Shown piece by piece: positions 51,610 to 62,399 of a stretch of 64,000 bases of DNA. Every line of letters starts with the position of its first letter. The first letter of the stretch is position 1. Under the pieces are notes generated by a model. It saw only the letters and a program-made list of their open reading frames with translations, ran no database searches and was not told where the DNA came from. The position numbers and the translations under genes are program-made. Source of the DNA: Vitellaria paradoxa (lineage: Eukaryota; Streptophyta; Magnoliopsida; Ericales; Sapotaceae); contig CM034237.1 of assembly GCA_019916065.1 (NCBI GenBank), positions 45,281,084 through 45,345,083 of the forward strand, written 5' to 3'.

Positions 51610-54600
51610 TAAACACACACATACATGCATCAGTATTGTCGTATTTGATAGAGAAGGAACAATGGGGGCATGAATTGGTGATACTAATGAACATGTATGT
51701 ATAAAATTGGTATTGAGGAAGAGTACTGCAGCAATCTTTAACTTAGAAAAAACAGTGTGCAACCATGGCCTTTTCATGATGACCCCAAATCGTTGGATTC
51801 TATCAACCAAAACCCTCCAATGTTCGTTGAGGCTCTCTGATGTTTCAACCTCCCTCACTGTATCCACCTCCCATCCCTCTCACATTCCTCATTTTCTCTT
51901 AATCCGATCTCACACCATAAAACACGTCTCATTTGTAGACCAAGAAGCCGTTCTAGTATATACATATATATGTTTCTGTGTACCTTATTTTTTTACATCC
52001 ACAACACTCTAGATTGACCCATATTACTATTTCTTTATAATCAATTTCCTTACTTTTATCAAATTGGCTAACTCAAAATTTCACTTTTCTTTATTTTTTT
52101 TTTCTTTTACTGACATTTATTCTCTGCCCAATCTAACCCACCTTAATCATAATATCTCATCCATAATATCAACTCTATCACCAAAGTAAAAATAATCATA
52201 ATACAATAACAATCACCTCTTTTCTCTTATTTGCTTATTTTATCAAAGATGAATAAGATAATTGATAGCAGGAAAAGAAATCTGTTCTTGAGAAAGAGAA
52301 TGAGAGAGAGAGAATGATTACGGCAGTTCTTGAGTTGACCAAATCAACTCAGTTAAGTGATTGTGTCTGGTGTAATCAAGCCTTAAAAGCAAAGAAGGAA
52401 TTTAAAATTTGATTAACTATCTGTGGGGGTCAATTTGCTACACGATTTAAAAAATAAGGGAGGTATAGATAATTTTTCATACCTTGGGAAAGGGGTTATA
52501 TTATTAGCTAACCTCAAGGGTATTTGAAGAAATTTTCCCCAAATATGAACGGCTTGATACAATTACAAATGATCACAACCGATATAGAAAAACCCCAACA
52601 AACCCACCTATGATTCTCTCAAGTATGTATCACATTAAACTATTTATTATGTGTACTAGAAATGGATAATTCCAAGATTTTAACATTATGTAATGAATCA
52701 TAGGTGGGTAGAAGGCAATGCTCTTGATTTACCATTTGCTGACGGTTACTTTGATGCCATCACCATTGGCTATGGATTACGTAACGTGGTTGATTTCCGT
52801 AAAGCTATGGAGGAGATGTATCGAGTTTTGAAACCGGGTTCAAAAACATCCATCCTTGACTTCAATAAAAGCACTGAGGCATTTAGTGCCTCAATTCAGG
52901 TATTTTAACTAGATAAATAGATGCATCCTTGGCTTGATATTCTAACACTATTCAATAAAGGAGTATTTGATAATTTTTGAATTGTTGTTGCTATTTTGTC
53001 AATGTGTTGTTAAGTGGTGTAAGAAATGGCTTAATATTCTAACACTATCCAATAAATAAGTATTTGGACTTTTGAACAGTTGTTCCTATTATGTCAATGT
53101 GCTATTACGTGGTCAATCATACACCATGAAGTAATTTACATAATGTGACGACATGATCTAAATAGTATGATGTTGTTCATTTTGGGCTTAAATCTGCACA
53201 ATCTTAAAAACCTTCATATTAAGTGTAGATCTAATGCCTTAAATGTATAGTACATAGCAAGTCCATCATCCAGGTATGCTTAAGCCAAGTCCTACTCATG
53301 GACTTTACAATCCACCCATTTGAAAGGCAAAGGTGACACATCTTGCGTTGGGTCAATCCATACCCTTCTGGGCTTTGGCTTTGATACTGTTATGTCACGA
53401 TCTGGATCCATTAGATTGAATATTATCGACTTCACAATCCACCCATCTGAAAGGCAAAGGTGACGCATCTCGCGTTGGGTCAGTCCATACACTTCCAGGC
53501 TCTGGCTGTGCTTTGGCTTTGATAGTATAATGTCACGATCTGGATCCATTGGATTGAATATTATCCATTTTGAGCCTAAGTCTGCATCATTTTAAAGGTC
53601 TTATAACAAGTGGATCCAATGCCATCACCTAGGTGTTGTGGGACGGCACGCATGGAAGTGGTGCTCTCAAGCCAAGCCCTACTCATGGACTTAAGATTCT
53701 ATCAACCTCAAAGGCTGCGCATCCTCATATTGGGCCCATCCAGATACTTCTACTGTGAAAACTCTAATACCATTCTGTAATGCACGATTCAAATGGTTTG
53801 ATATTATTCAATTTGGGCCTAAGCTCACATAATTTTAAAGGGCGCTCTTACCAAGTAGATCCAATGCCCTGTATATATCACACATAGTAACTCCATCACC
53901 AAGGTGATTTGGGATGACACAAATACTCATGGTGCCACCAGCCAAATCTCACTCACGGGTTTCACACATTAACTACCTGTTTGCAATAGAAATTAAAAAG
54001 TCAAAGCCCTTGATATCAGCTTATTGCAAATGGTGTAGATGTTTGCAGAGAACTGTTTGTATATGGGAGCACAGTGTATGTTTTTGTTTGGACATTGTTT
54101 ATTATCTGTCTTGAAAAGCTGAATCCTATATACTATTGTCCTTGCCCCATAGGCAGTTAGAAAGGAAGTAGGACCCTAAATAAAATTGGGGACTTTGATG
54201 TGGTGATCTAGGTGCACAATATCCCCTCAGGCATGCATCAATGAGTAGTAACTCAAATTGGATATGCAATTGCCTTTTTGCCTGTAATATTTCCACATTA
54301 CTTCGGGCATTGGGTGTTTGTAGTTTGGATGTTGCGAGCAATAGAAATGTGTTTGTAGTTTGTTTACCTGATTGCTATTGCACAAGTATAAACAGATTGC
54401 TATTTCTACCATGTAGATTCTCTAGGCGAAGCTTAAAGACTGCAGTTGATGTCAATATTGTCATTGACACGATAAAAAGTAGAAATTACCTGAATATTGG
54501 TCTCTGTTATTGGAAAGTGCTGGGAGAAGTGACAACAGACCAAACATTTAGTCTCAAGTGGCAGCCCAACATGTATGTTGCACTGGTTTTACCATTGCAT

Positions 54601-55572
54601 TCAGCATCGTTATCGCAGAATCAACTCTACTTCAGAGGACAATCAACTCTTGTAAATTGATGTATAAATGAGAAGAAAGAACAATAATGCTTTTTCCACT
54701 TAGTGGCTGTGTGCCTGTTTTGTAGTGATATAGTTTCATTTATTTCATGAGAATGATGCCATTCGTTTGGATAGTTGAGCTTCATTCTAACACTAATAAA
54801 CACTGTGCACTTGTTACCTTGCAAATATGATATTTGATGTAACTTCTGTGAACAACAGACATATGACCCTTTGAGCACTATTTTTACTAGGAATGGATGA
54901 TTGACAACGTAGTTGTTCCAGTGGCAATTGGCTATGGTCTTGCAGAGGAGTACAAATATTTGAAAAGCTCAATTCAGGAATTTTTAGCAGGTTTTCCTTC
55001 TTACAAGCCAGTTGTGCATCTTTGTTTTCCATAGGTGCCTTCTTAACTTTTTATCGATGACTGCTGAAATCGAATCTGATGTGTTGTTAAAAAACTCGGC
55101 TGTTTCACTTCCTAGTTAATTCAGAGCTCCTCTTAATTTGGTTGATGACTTATAATTGCTGGAAGTTTCTAATTTTAGTAATTTTGCTTTAATTGCCTAA
55201 ATAATGTTAACACTGCATAACGTTTTTGTAGTAATATGTATAAATTTGTTGGTGTTTTAACCTTAAGTTTTCTGATACATGTAGCAACTGTACCTTTAAT
55301 CATGTTCGTTCCGTAAAACAAGACAGATCTGAGCATTTAATCTGAATGCATTTCAGAACTATCACTGGATGAAATGGAACCATTACTCGTGATTACCTCT
55401 GCAGAGGGTATTCACATACATTTAGCGCTTTCTGTCTCTGTTTGAACAATTTTCTGTTTATTCCACTGCAGGAAGGGAGTTAGAGAAGCTTGCTTTGGAA
55501 GTAGGATTTCTAGATGCCAAGCATTATGAGATAGGTGGAGGACTCATGGGGAACTTAGTGGCCAAACGGTAG
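36787..55572 (+). CDS. MENG: 2-phytyl-1,4-beta-naphthoquinone methyltransferase, chloroplastic
   Basis: This UbiE/COQ5-family, SAM-dependent enzyme C-methylates demethylphylloquinone to give phylloquinone (vitamin K1, the photosystem I electron carrier) in the chloroplast. Exons are 36,787-36,927, 37,076-37,140, 37,221-37,311, 38,096-38,184, 52,704-52,899, 54,891-54,990 and 55,472-55,572. They total 783 nt (260 aa plus TAG), all phases agree and every junction is GT-AG. Residues 1-35 are basic and Ser/His-rich, like a transit peptide. The UbiE signature follows (YDNLNDILSLGQHRIW, residues 45-60), then the SAM-binding motif VLDLCCGSGD (76-85) with LDFS (103-106), then GYGLRNV and the second signature RVLKPGSKTSILDFNKS. 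Length matches Arabidopsis MENG (about 261 aa). Plant COQ5 is the mitochondrial relative, but WMIDNVVVPVA and the C-terminal GGLMGNLVAKR fit MENG. Introns 4 and 5 are filled with transposons. Confidence 0.95.
38500..39552 (+). repeat. Array block 1: one forward monomer
   Basis: Order of landmarks in the forward monomer: CACTCTAGATTGACC-type start, TTCCTTACTTTTATCAAATTG, CTTAAGGCTTGATCACACCA, the palindromic GTTGAC..GGTCAACTCAA, a tandem 50-bp duplication around CCCGCCATATACAAC, an AT microsatellite, CAGTATTGTCGTATTTGATA, GCAACCATGGCCTTTTCATG, TGGCCCCAAATCGTTGGATT and TTTGCAGACCAAGAAGCCAT. The block ends at a head-to-head switch near 39,553. Confidence 0.85.
39553..43907 (-). repeat. Array block 2: four reverse monomers in tandem
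   Basis: Four complete reverse copies begin at about 39,553, 40,622, 41,717 and 42,773, and a fifth just starts at 43,878. The period is 1.06-1.1 kb. Each begins with AAGAAAGAGAGATATG.GTCA and includes the reverse of the GCAACCATGGCC landmark (near 39,830, 40,905, 42,020 and 43,070). Confidence 0.85.
43908..49411 (+). repeat. Array block 3: about four forward monomers, one split by an LTR
   Basis: Entry is in mid-monomer at TAGTCCTG (43,908). The GCAACCATGGCC landmark recurs near 44,120, 45,190, 47,490 and 48,580. The 2.3-kb gap between the second and third is explained by the solo LTR at 46,165-47,432. The last monomer has an internal deletion joining CCGCCATAT to TTGATAGAG near 49,328. Confidence 0.85.
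46165..47432 (-). mobile_element. Solo LTR (1,268 bp), probably Copia-type, nested in array
   Basis: The segment starts TGTTGGAATC and ends CATCTCAACA, so it has TG...CA ends. It interrupts an otherwise continuous monomer in the middle of TATAGAATTGGTATT. Flanking bases TAGAA (46,160-46,164) and TAGAT (47,433-47,437) are a 5-bp target duplication with one change. Read on the minus strand there is a CCTATATAAAGG TATA box followed by an ACAACCCTAG-rich leader, so the element points left. No internal retrotransposon sequence remains, which indicates LTR-LTR recombination. The Copia assignment is from LTR style only. Confidence 0.8.
49412..51503 (-). repeat. Array block 4: two reverse monomers
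   Basis: The block switches into reverse orientation in mid-monomer (ATGAGACATGTTTGGTGG at 49,414). The reverse landmark occurs near 49,590 and 50,665. The second copy runs out at AGAGATATGGGTCAATCTAG (about 51,503), the same point where block 2 ends. Confidence 0.85.
51504..52400. repeat. Array block 5: forward partial monomer then reverse fragment
   Basis: The forward part (51,504 to about 52,229) enters at the same mid-monomer point as block 3 and carries a (CA)15 microsatellite at 51,567-51,596. It then switches to a short reverse fragment (about 52,230-52,400: TTATTTTATCAAAGATGAAT through the GTTGACCAAATCAACTCA motif). The right terminal inverted repeat follows. Confidence 0.75.
53144..53919 (-). 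mobile_element. TRIM-like retroelement array with three short LTRs in MENG intron 5
   Basis: Three diverged LTR-like copies occur at 53,144-53,280, 53,531-53,648 and 53,776-53,919 (the last with TG...CA ends), separated by internal segments. On the minus strand, the sequence next to the right-hand LTR reads TGGTATTAGAG, close to the initiator tRNA-Met primer site TGGTATCAGAGC. The middle copy has a similar TACTATCAAAGC. A 127-bp tandem duplication (53,301 and 53,428) lies inside the left internal region. No protein is encoded, as expected of terminal-repeat retrotransposons in miniature. Confidence 0.6.
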
Positions 55573-56596
55573 AGTCGTTCATGCTTAGTTTTTCTTCTTG
55601 GCAGCTTCTGCAATTTGTCTCAAGGGAGCTGCCTTTCAAGGGTACGTATAATTCTTACCCATAATTTATACCCCACTGATGTTTTCATTCAGGAAAGTTG
55701 TGAAACTCAAATTTGTTGTTTTAGTTGTTAAATTAGCGAATTAATAATGTTTCAGTTCTGTCTTGTGCGTAACTTCCATTTGAATCTCCTCTTTCTCTCT
55801 CTCTCTCACCAAAGCTTATAATATATTCGTGTAATAGTCAGGAACTTTCTGCAGTTGATGCTTCCAGAGGCCTGTTTGCGTTTTTTCTGCATTTTATATA
55901 ATTTTATTCTTTTAGAACATACAGACCAGAAGGAAAAATATGACAAATGACCTCGCCACATTGTGAGATTAAATCCTATGTTTAAATGCTGTTTGAGACA
56001 AGATTTAATGTGGTCCTCACTCCATTTAGTTCATTATAAGAAGCTTTTAACTTTGGAAAACAATGAAAAGAAAGAGATATCATGCAAACCAATAAGATTC
56101 ATATTAATAGAGCAAAATTTACTGTTGAAAAATGACAATATTTTTGATGTTACATACTTCTAATATTGGAATTTACTTGAAAGAGCTCCCTGTCTTCCAC
56201 ACACTCAACTCTCTTTATGAATTTCATTCCTCCGTTCCGTCAATGTATCAGCTCAATTCAGGTTTTGTTTCAACGTAAAATGTTTTTAGAGAAAATACTT
56301 TACTCACGTTTTAAAAAAATATTTTTTCAAAAAGCACGAGTAAAAATTTTTTTTCTGAAAGTATTTTACATTGAAACAAAAGTAGCCTCAATTACTAATA
56401 TCTAGATACCCAATCCACAATTTATCATCCCAAATCCCAAATGCCCTGTTGAATGACCGCTGTAATCCTGCTAAATGTAAACACATTGTGAGGTCAGGAT
56501 TCAAACTTCTAGATGCTCTGACTCATTCTCCCTTTGATATCAATCGGTTTCTGAACATTTGTTCCATGAGACTTCCAATCTGTACCCTCTTAGGTG
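55573..56596. other. Convergent intergenic between MENG and CRK
   Basis: The 3' ends of two converging genes. A short CT run occurs near 55,792-55,806. No other gene is seen. Confidence 0.6.
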
Positions 56597-59500
56597 TCAC
56601 CTGGGGTAGAAAGAACTGAGAGAAACATTGGCAATTGAAACAGAATTGGCATCATTGAGGGGATAAACTTCGTGCTCGTATGTATCATTGAGTTCCATAG
56701 TATTCTCATCCATAAAAGGGGGGCTACTGGGTGGAGGGAGATTTTCTTCCTTCTTTGCCAGCATCTGCAGTGCCCTAGACATGGATGGTCGCAGCGATGG
56801 AACCTCTTGGGTGCATAGAAGTCCTACGTGAACCACTCTTAAAACCTCATTCTTGATGTTGATGCTGTTGTAGTAGTTATGCAACATTAGGTTTGGATCA
56901 AACAGTTCCTCAACTGTTCCTCTTTGGAAATGCCTCCATGCCTGTTTTGTATAATAAAAAAAAAAATAGTTTTCTGTCTGGTTTCATTTTCTTAAGAAGG
57001 AAAAACGAAAGAGAAGTGAAAAAAGAATGTGGTAGTTGAGCTTACAATTGCGATTAGGCTGTCTGAGTATTCTGTTTTTTTGCTCCTGTTATTCTGCATT
57101 CCTGTAACTATCTCTATGAGAAGGACACCAAAACTGTACACATCTGCCTTTTCTGTTAGTTGGCCATGGGCTAGGTATTCTGGAGCCATATATCCTCTGC
57201 CAGTCAAGCAAAAGATAAAAAGATTGGTAATACAAACAAGGTTTAAGGACCATGTTTCTTGATTTGGATTTTGATACAATTTCATTTCATTACTATTCAG
57301 ACCCATAAATAGACAACTCACAGTGTTCCTGCAATGGCAGTACTGATATGGCTCTTATCTTCTTGAAATGACCTGGCCAACCCAAAATCAGCTATTTTAG
57401 CCCGCAGCCTTGAATCCAGCAAAATGTTGCTTGCTTTTATATCTCTATGAATGATTCGGGTCTTGGAATTTTCGTGAAGATAAACCAGACCTTCAGCTGT
57501 CCCAATAATTACTTCGAATCTCTTCTCCCAGTTCAGCGCTTTACCTTTGTTAGAATCTGTCTTATTCAATAAACATGCGTGGATTGAAGTCATTCTCATT
57601 CACATTGAGAATCTGAGATAGCAATAGATTGTGCATACGGGTGAAGCACATTTTGATCGAAACATTCAAATTTGGTTAAAATAATTCAATTAATTTGGTT
57701 AACTTGGTTTGTTTGATTTTAAACATATATATATATATATATATATATTTTTGTTTCAATGTAAAAAAAAAAAAAACCAGACCAACTAAAATAATCGAAT
57801 TATATAATGCAGACTCTTGTGCACACCATTCTAATACTCACCGAAGATGAAGCGATCAAGACTCTTGTTCGGCATGAATTCGTAGACCAGGAGGCTTTCC
57901 GGGCCTGAACAGCTGCATCCCAACAGTCTGACCAGGTTTTTGTGCTCCACGCTGCTTATTATGTTGACTTCGTTAAAGAAATCTGCCGCTCTGTGCCTGT
58001 TGTTGAAGAAAAGCCTCTTTACAGCAATCTCTCTTCCATCCGGCAGAGCTCCCTGCGATGCAATTTATTTGTAAAGCTCAGACTTGGTTTGATAGAAACC
58101 CATCTGAACCTTCGATCTCTGTTCAGCTCTCATAAAACCCACACGATCGCTCAGTAATTACATCGGACACGACTGATGCTAGCATTTTATCAAGAGATAA
58201 TAATTATTTTTTAAGTGGGGATATTTACACTTCTTCATTAGTTTCTCCTATTTCATAATAGTTTTAATGAAAAAGAGTAAATTGTAATTATATTTTTAAG
58301 GGCAAATTCAATTAGCGACCATATATTTTAACTCCCATTTTCATTTTAACTCCTTTACTTTAAATCATCCCACATTACTCTATATTTTAATTAAGTTCCA
58401 TTTTTTTCCATTATTGCTAATAAAATAACAAAAAATATCACGTGTGGTGTTTTTAGTTAATAATTTTGACTCAACAAAACAAAAAATGACAATTTAAAGT
58501 AAAACAGTCGGAGTGAAAAGATAAAAGGTGTTAAGTATAATTTACCTTATTCTTAACCTCTATACAGCTCATCTAACTAATGAGAGGCAAAACTTGATGT
58601 CATAATACAATTCATTTGGAAGTACTTAGACACACTACCTTGTAAACTGTTCCAAATCCTCCTTGACCAAGCTTATTTGCTATGTCGAAAGATCCGGTTG
58701 CTTTCTCGAGCGTGGAATATTTGAAATTCAAGTTATTGTCATGAAGAGTCTTCACCAGTTTCTCTGCATCATTTGATCCTGTGGTAGGAGAAAAGGATGG
58801 AAAATGAGAAAAATTAACACACTCCCAATTTGTTTCCTTCAATTCTAATGCCAGTAAAAGCTCCAATAAGCTTTGTTGTACCTCTTCTCTTCTTCTGGAT
58901 TCTTCTGTGCTTCCACAGATAAATGCCAAGAATTCCCCCAACAACCAAAACCACAACTGAACTCACAACTGCAACTACTATCACTATTACAGTCCCTGCA
59001 AATGCATCAGCGAAACACCCTGTATAAATTTCTTTATTTGCTTAATTTTTCATTGACTTTAAGGCAGAAGGAAATACGATTTTTTTTTACCTCTTGACTT
59101 TCCATTTCTCAGAGCCGGATTCAGGAAATTTGTGTCTGAGTACCTCGCGAAGCATCCAGTATTCAACGCCCGCCCATCGGACCAAGGCAAGCATCCCAAA
59201 ATCGATCGAGAGGCGTTCTCCAAACAGTCCTTGCAAGACTCCGCGCTCAATGTCTTCCAGCAATCCACGAGGACATAAGCCGACTCATTCGCCGTCCCCG
59301 CCACCTGAGCCCGGGCGTAGCCCTCATTATTCGGCGCCGCTGCGACCGCTTGTGCCACTGCCTGCCTCGCGGACTCCTGGAATTTCGAGCCCTTGCGCGT
59401 CGTATTCCCACACACGGCCTTGTCCTCCGGTCCCGTAAACTCGTGAAAGAAGCTGTAATTCTCACCTCGCATGAAGCAGCCGTCTAGGTAAATGCGACCC

Positions 59501-59853
59501 CCGTTGGCAGGGAAGCACTGGGGGAGGACAGTTCGAGCCTCTGCGTAGCAGAGAACGCAGTCGAGCAAAGAGAGATCGCCGTAACATTGGGCGAGGCCGT
59601 AGTTAGCGTCGAGTCCTGAACCCGAAACTGCTGTCCCAAAACCAGCTTTCCTTATCTGATCACTGATGTTTTCCATAGTCGCGACGAAATTGGGGACGTA
59701 GATGGTGGTGTTGTGCTCTGATTGGTTCCCGCAGTTAATTTCAACCGTCTTTGCTCTTGGATCCCCTACAGATACCTCCAGCAATAGCAGAATCAAGGCA
59801 AGGGAATAGAAAAGAGGTGGTATTTGAACTACTGATTGGATCGTTTTCATCAT
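56597..59853 (-). CDS. Cysteine-rich receptor-like protein kinase (CRK2/CRK3-like)
   Basis: A plasma-membrane receptor-like Ser/Thr kinase of the DUF26 (Gnk2) family, linked to stress and immune signalling; the ligand is unknown. Minus-strand exons are 59,853-59,091, 58,995-58,882, 58,778-58,639, 58,052-57,842, 57,556-57,322, 57,196-57,046 and 56,941-56,597. They total 1,959 nt (652 aa plus stop) with all phases consistent. There is a signal peptide at residues 1-30, then two DUF26 domains, each with a C-X8-C-X2-C motif ([13 protein letters not shown] and [13 protein letters not shown]). A transmembrane helix follows at about 256-282 ([20 protein letters not shown]). The kinase has the glycine loop GQGGFG (330-335), ATP lysine K351, HRD at 446-448, DFG at 466-468 and APE at 492-494. 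All catalytic residues are present, so it should be active. The exon layout is the family's usual one. It is convergent with MENG, about 1 kb away. Confidence 0.95.
58300..58547. mobile_element. 248-bp Mutator-type MITE in CRK intron 3
   Basis: Ends GGGCAAATTCAATTAGCGAC and (inverted) AGGTAAATTATACTTAACAC form imperfect long inverted repeats that continue inwards. Flanks TATTTTTAA (58,291-58,299) and TATTCTTAA (58,548-58,556) match at 8 of 9 positions, a Mutator-style 9-bp target duplication. The terminal GG(G)YAAATT resembles the ends of the 14-kb MENG element and of the element at 10,774. Confidence 0.7.
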
Positions 59854-61741
59854 TCTTGTGATGGACTCCCTCTGATATTGAATCTCCAGGCTGTGTGATA
59901 ATAAAATTCAACGGAAACAACAGGTTACGTATCAATCTGTGGTCCGCAAATAGAACTCTAGCATTTCATTTTGTTTTGGTTTGGTTTAATGAAGCTCTAA
60001 GACGGTCATTACACGAGAATTAATTTTTGAGAAAATATAAGGCCGGGAGTTAAAATAGGTTATGGGTGCGTTTGGAGGGACAAAAAAGAACAAAAAATGT
60101 GATTTGAATGATTTTTTGGCATTTGGTGCGTAGCTATCAAACCACACTATTCAGAAATGAAAAATAAAACTTTTTGATTTTTGAGCCATCTTTTTGAAGA
60201 GAAAAAACATCTGAGCAATTTTTTTTGGGCCTGTGGATAATTTTATATCAGAATTTATTAAAATTCGTTAAAAAGTTTTTGAAATTTGTATAAAATTATT
60301 GAGGTTTGTGGAATATTATTGAGACATGTAAAAAATTTATTGGGATTTGTAAAAAATTGTGGAATACATACATATATATAAATTTAAAAAAAATTTACGA
60401 AGTACGAAAAATACAAAATATGTTAGAGAATTTTAAAAATTTTCATATATTTTTAAAATTTTTCAATAATTTTCATCGCACCAAATACTCATATATGTAA
60501 AATAAAAAATATTTTTAATTTTTTCATGTATGAATGTGATACGACTCATTTTTTGTTCATAAATTTTACACAATGTTTCCATGCGTGTATTAATTAATAA
60601 ATCATCTCAAGATTTTCATTAATGATTGAGAGTACATTAATCATACATTTTTTTTTTTCAACTAGTGAATGAAAAGTGAACTCATTTCTGGATCGAGGAA
60701 TTCGAGTACTAAAACGCGATTTACCAGCTTTCGGTGGCGGAATGCGTTAGTTAGAGTGTAAAAGCATTTCCAGGTTTGAAAATAGATGAGTGGTTCGCGT
60801 CTTTCTCTATATACAAGTCAAAAAAGCGGCAGGTCAGAAATGAACACTGCAAACCTACATTAAAACGGGCACCAAATTAGAGTGGTTAAATGTCACAGCT
60901 AACAGCCGTTGAAATGCTGGCTAATAATAACTCATAACAGTAAATTCTGAAGAAATCTTTATCACATTCATGTGATGGCCCCCACAAGCTTGCACATCAG
61001 CACCCGACCGTTGCCAAACCAATTCACACCAGACTTTGTCTGAATGTGGGATCCCAAATTACCCTCTTTGTCCAACTCAGAATTGGTATTCCAAAAAGGA
61101 CAGTTAACACTGAAACATGAATGCACCCCTTAACCCACAACCCGACATCTTTAAATTGCGAAAGATAATAGCAGCAAGCCGAGTAGGCTTTGGCAAGGTT
61201 GGGCGCGTTTGGAGTACAAATTATTCTACCCTATCAAACATATATTATTTTACCCTCAAACTCATTCTCTATATATACTACATATAATTATTATCACTAT
61301 CACACTCACTCCATTTCCATCCTTAAATTCATTTCACACTTGTCTCATTCTTAGGTCTAGGTCTAGGTCGATTCTTTATCACAATTAATTTAAGTTATAA
61401 ATCGTAATTTTTTTAAACCAAATAACTAATTTACTGATTCAAATGTATTGGGTTATTATTATAAAATAAAAAATTTAGTCGTACATAATTTTTTTTTTTT
61501 TTAAAACAATATAGCCAGCAACAATTCACCAAAAGGTTCTACACCACCAGCCAAAAAAAATTAAATGGAAAACTAAAACTACATCAAGGAAGCATGAAAA
61601 CCCAAATAAATTAATAAGAACAATAATGAATAAAATGGAACACGAGGCCTATATATGCATGTACAGACAGTGGATAACACAAAATAGGCATATGCTGGTT
61701 CCCTGTTTTGGTATTCGTTCAAGTTGGGGGGTTTTTTTTTT

Positions 61742-61758
61742 GGGGGGGGGGGGGGGGG
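61742..61758. repeat. G17 homopolymer preceded by T10 and G6
   Basis: A pattern of G6-T10-G17 at 61,726-61,758 is very unusual in such AT-rich DNA. The exact length is suspect in any assembly. Confidence 0.9.
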
Positions 61759-61775
61759 AGGTCCATATTTACGTA

Positions 61776-61932
61776 GGAGTGTTTGATTGATGGAAATTTG
61801 GTAAAAAAATACAGTAAAAGTACAAAAATTTGATGTAAAAATAATATGTGATAAATTTTAATTAAAATAAAGTATAAAAAGTTGATAAAAATTAGTACGT
61901 TTTGATTAGTTTTGACCAACCAAACATCCCGT
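61776..61932. mobile_element. MITE family E, copy 2
   Basis: Begins AGGAGTGTTTGATTGATGG AAATTTGGTAAA and ends TTTTGACCAACCAAACATCC. It is similar in size and motif order to the copy in KNOX intron 3. Confidence 0.55.
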
Positions 61933-62399
61933 AATCTCATATCCATACTGTAAAGCTTCTTTTTCATCTTGAATATTTTAATTGATCATACACATATATA
62001 TGTTATAAATACTTAGCATATCATTTGCCTGAAAATTCAAACTACATAATTACTATTGAAGAATCAACGGATGAGCTGTGGCTAAAAATGAAATGCCACT
62101 TAAACCAGAATTAGTTGGCAGAACCACAATAAATGAATGTTCGCCAAAAAAATATCAAAAACATGGAGGCGTCAATAAAACAGCTGTCTGTATGTCTTAT
62201 GTTAGAGTAATAAATAAGACAAGTTTCACAAAATTGGTAACCCAGGACAACTAATCAGGTTCAAAATATTGACGAAGAAATGAAAATCAAAAGAAAAGGT
62301 TACATTCTCAGAGTCATAAATAGGGGTTTTTGGATCTTGCACCAGACTATGCTTATATCAGTAACTGAAATAGGGAAACTGTGAAGAAACAGAGAGAAT

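Larger units (their letters stand above)
38383..52539. mobile_element. 14.2-kb Mutator-like TIR element filling MENG intron 4
   Basis: The left end (GGGTAAATTACTTAAATCTC at 38,383) and the inverse of the right end (GGGGAAAATTTCTTCAAATA at 52,540) are inverted repeats over about 45 bp, sharing CCCTTGAGGTT.GCTAATAAT and an ACCCC. Flanks TAAATATAA (38,374-38,382) and CAAATATGA (52,540-52,548) match at 7 of 9 positions, consistent with the 9-bp target duplication of Mutator-like elements. The interior is not a transposase gene. It is about twelve copies of one 1.07-1.1 kb monomer in blocks of alternating orientation, plus a nested solo LTR. Removing it would leave an intron of about 0.36 kb. The superfamily is inferred from TIR style and the target duplication. 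Confidence 0.7.
59854..62399. other. Upstream region of CRK, no further gene seen
   Basis: Contains the CRK promoter and leader (not resolvable by motif), a decayed GTGCGTTTGGAGGGAC-type MITE fragment from about 60,066, a less AT-rich stretch at 60,960-61,200 without recognisable coding, and the G17 run. Confidence 0.5.

Noticed and set aside
59094..59438. Plus-strand frames opposite CRK exon 1
   Set aside because: Antisense shadow of the GC-rich DUF26 exon, which has the expected cysteine motifs on the minus strand.
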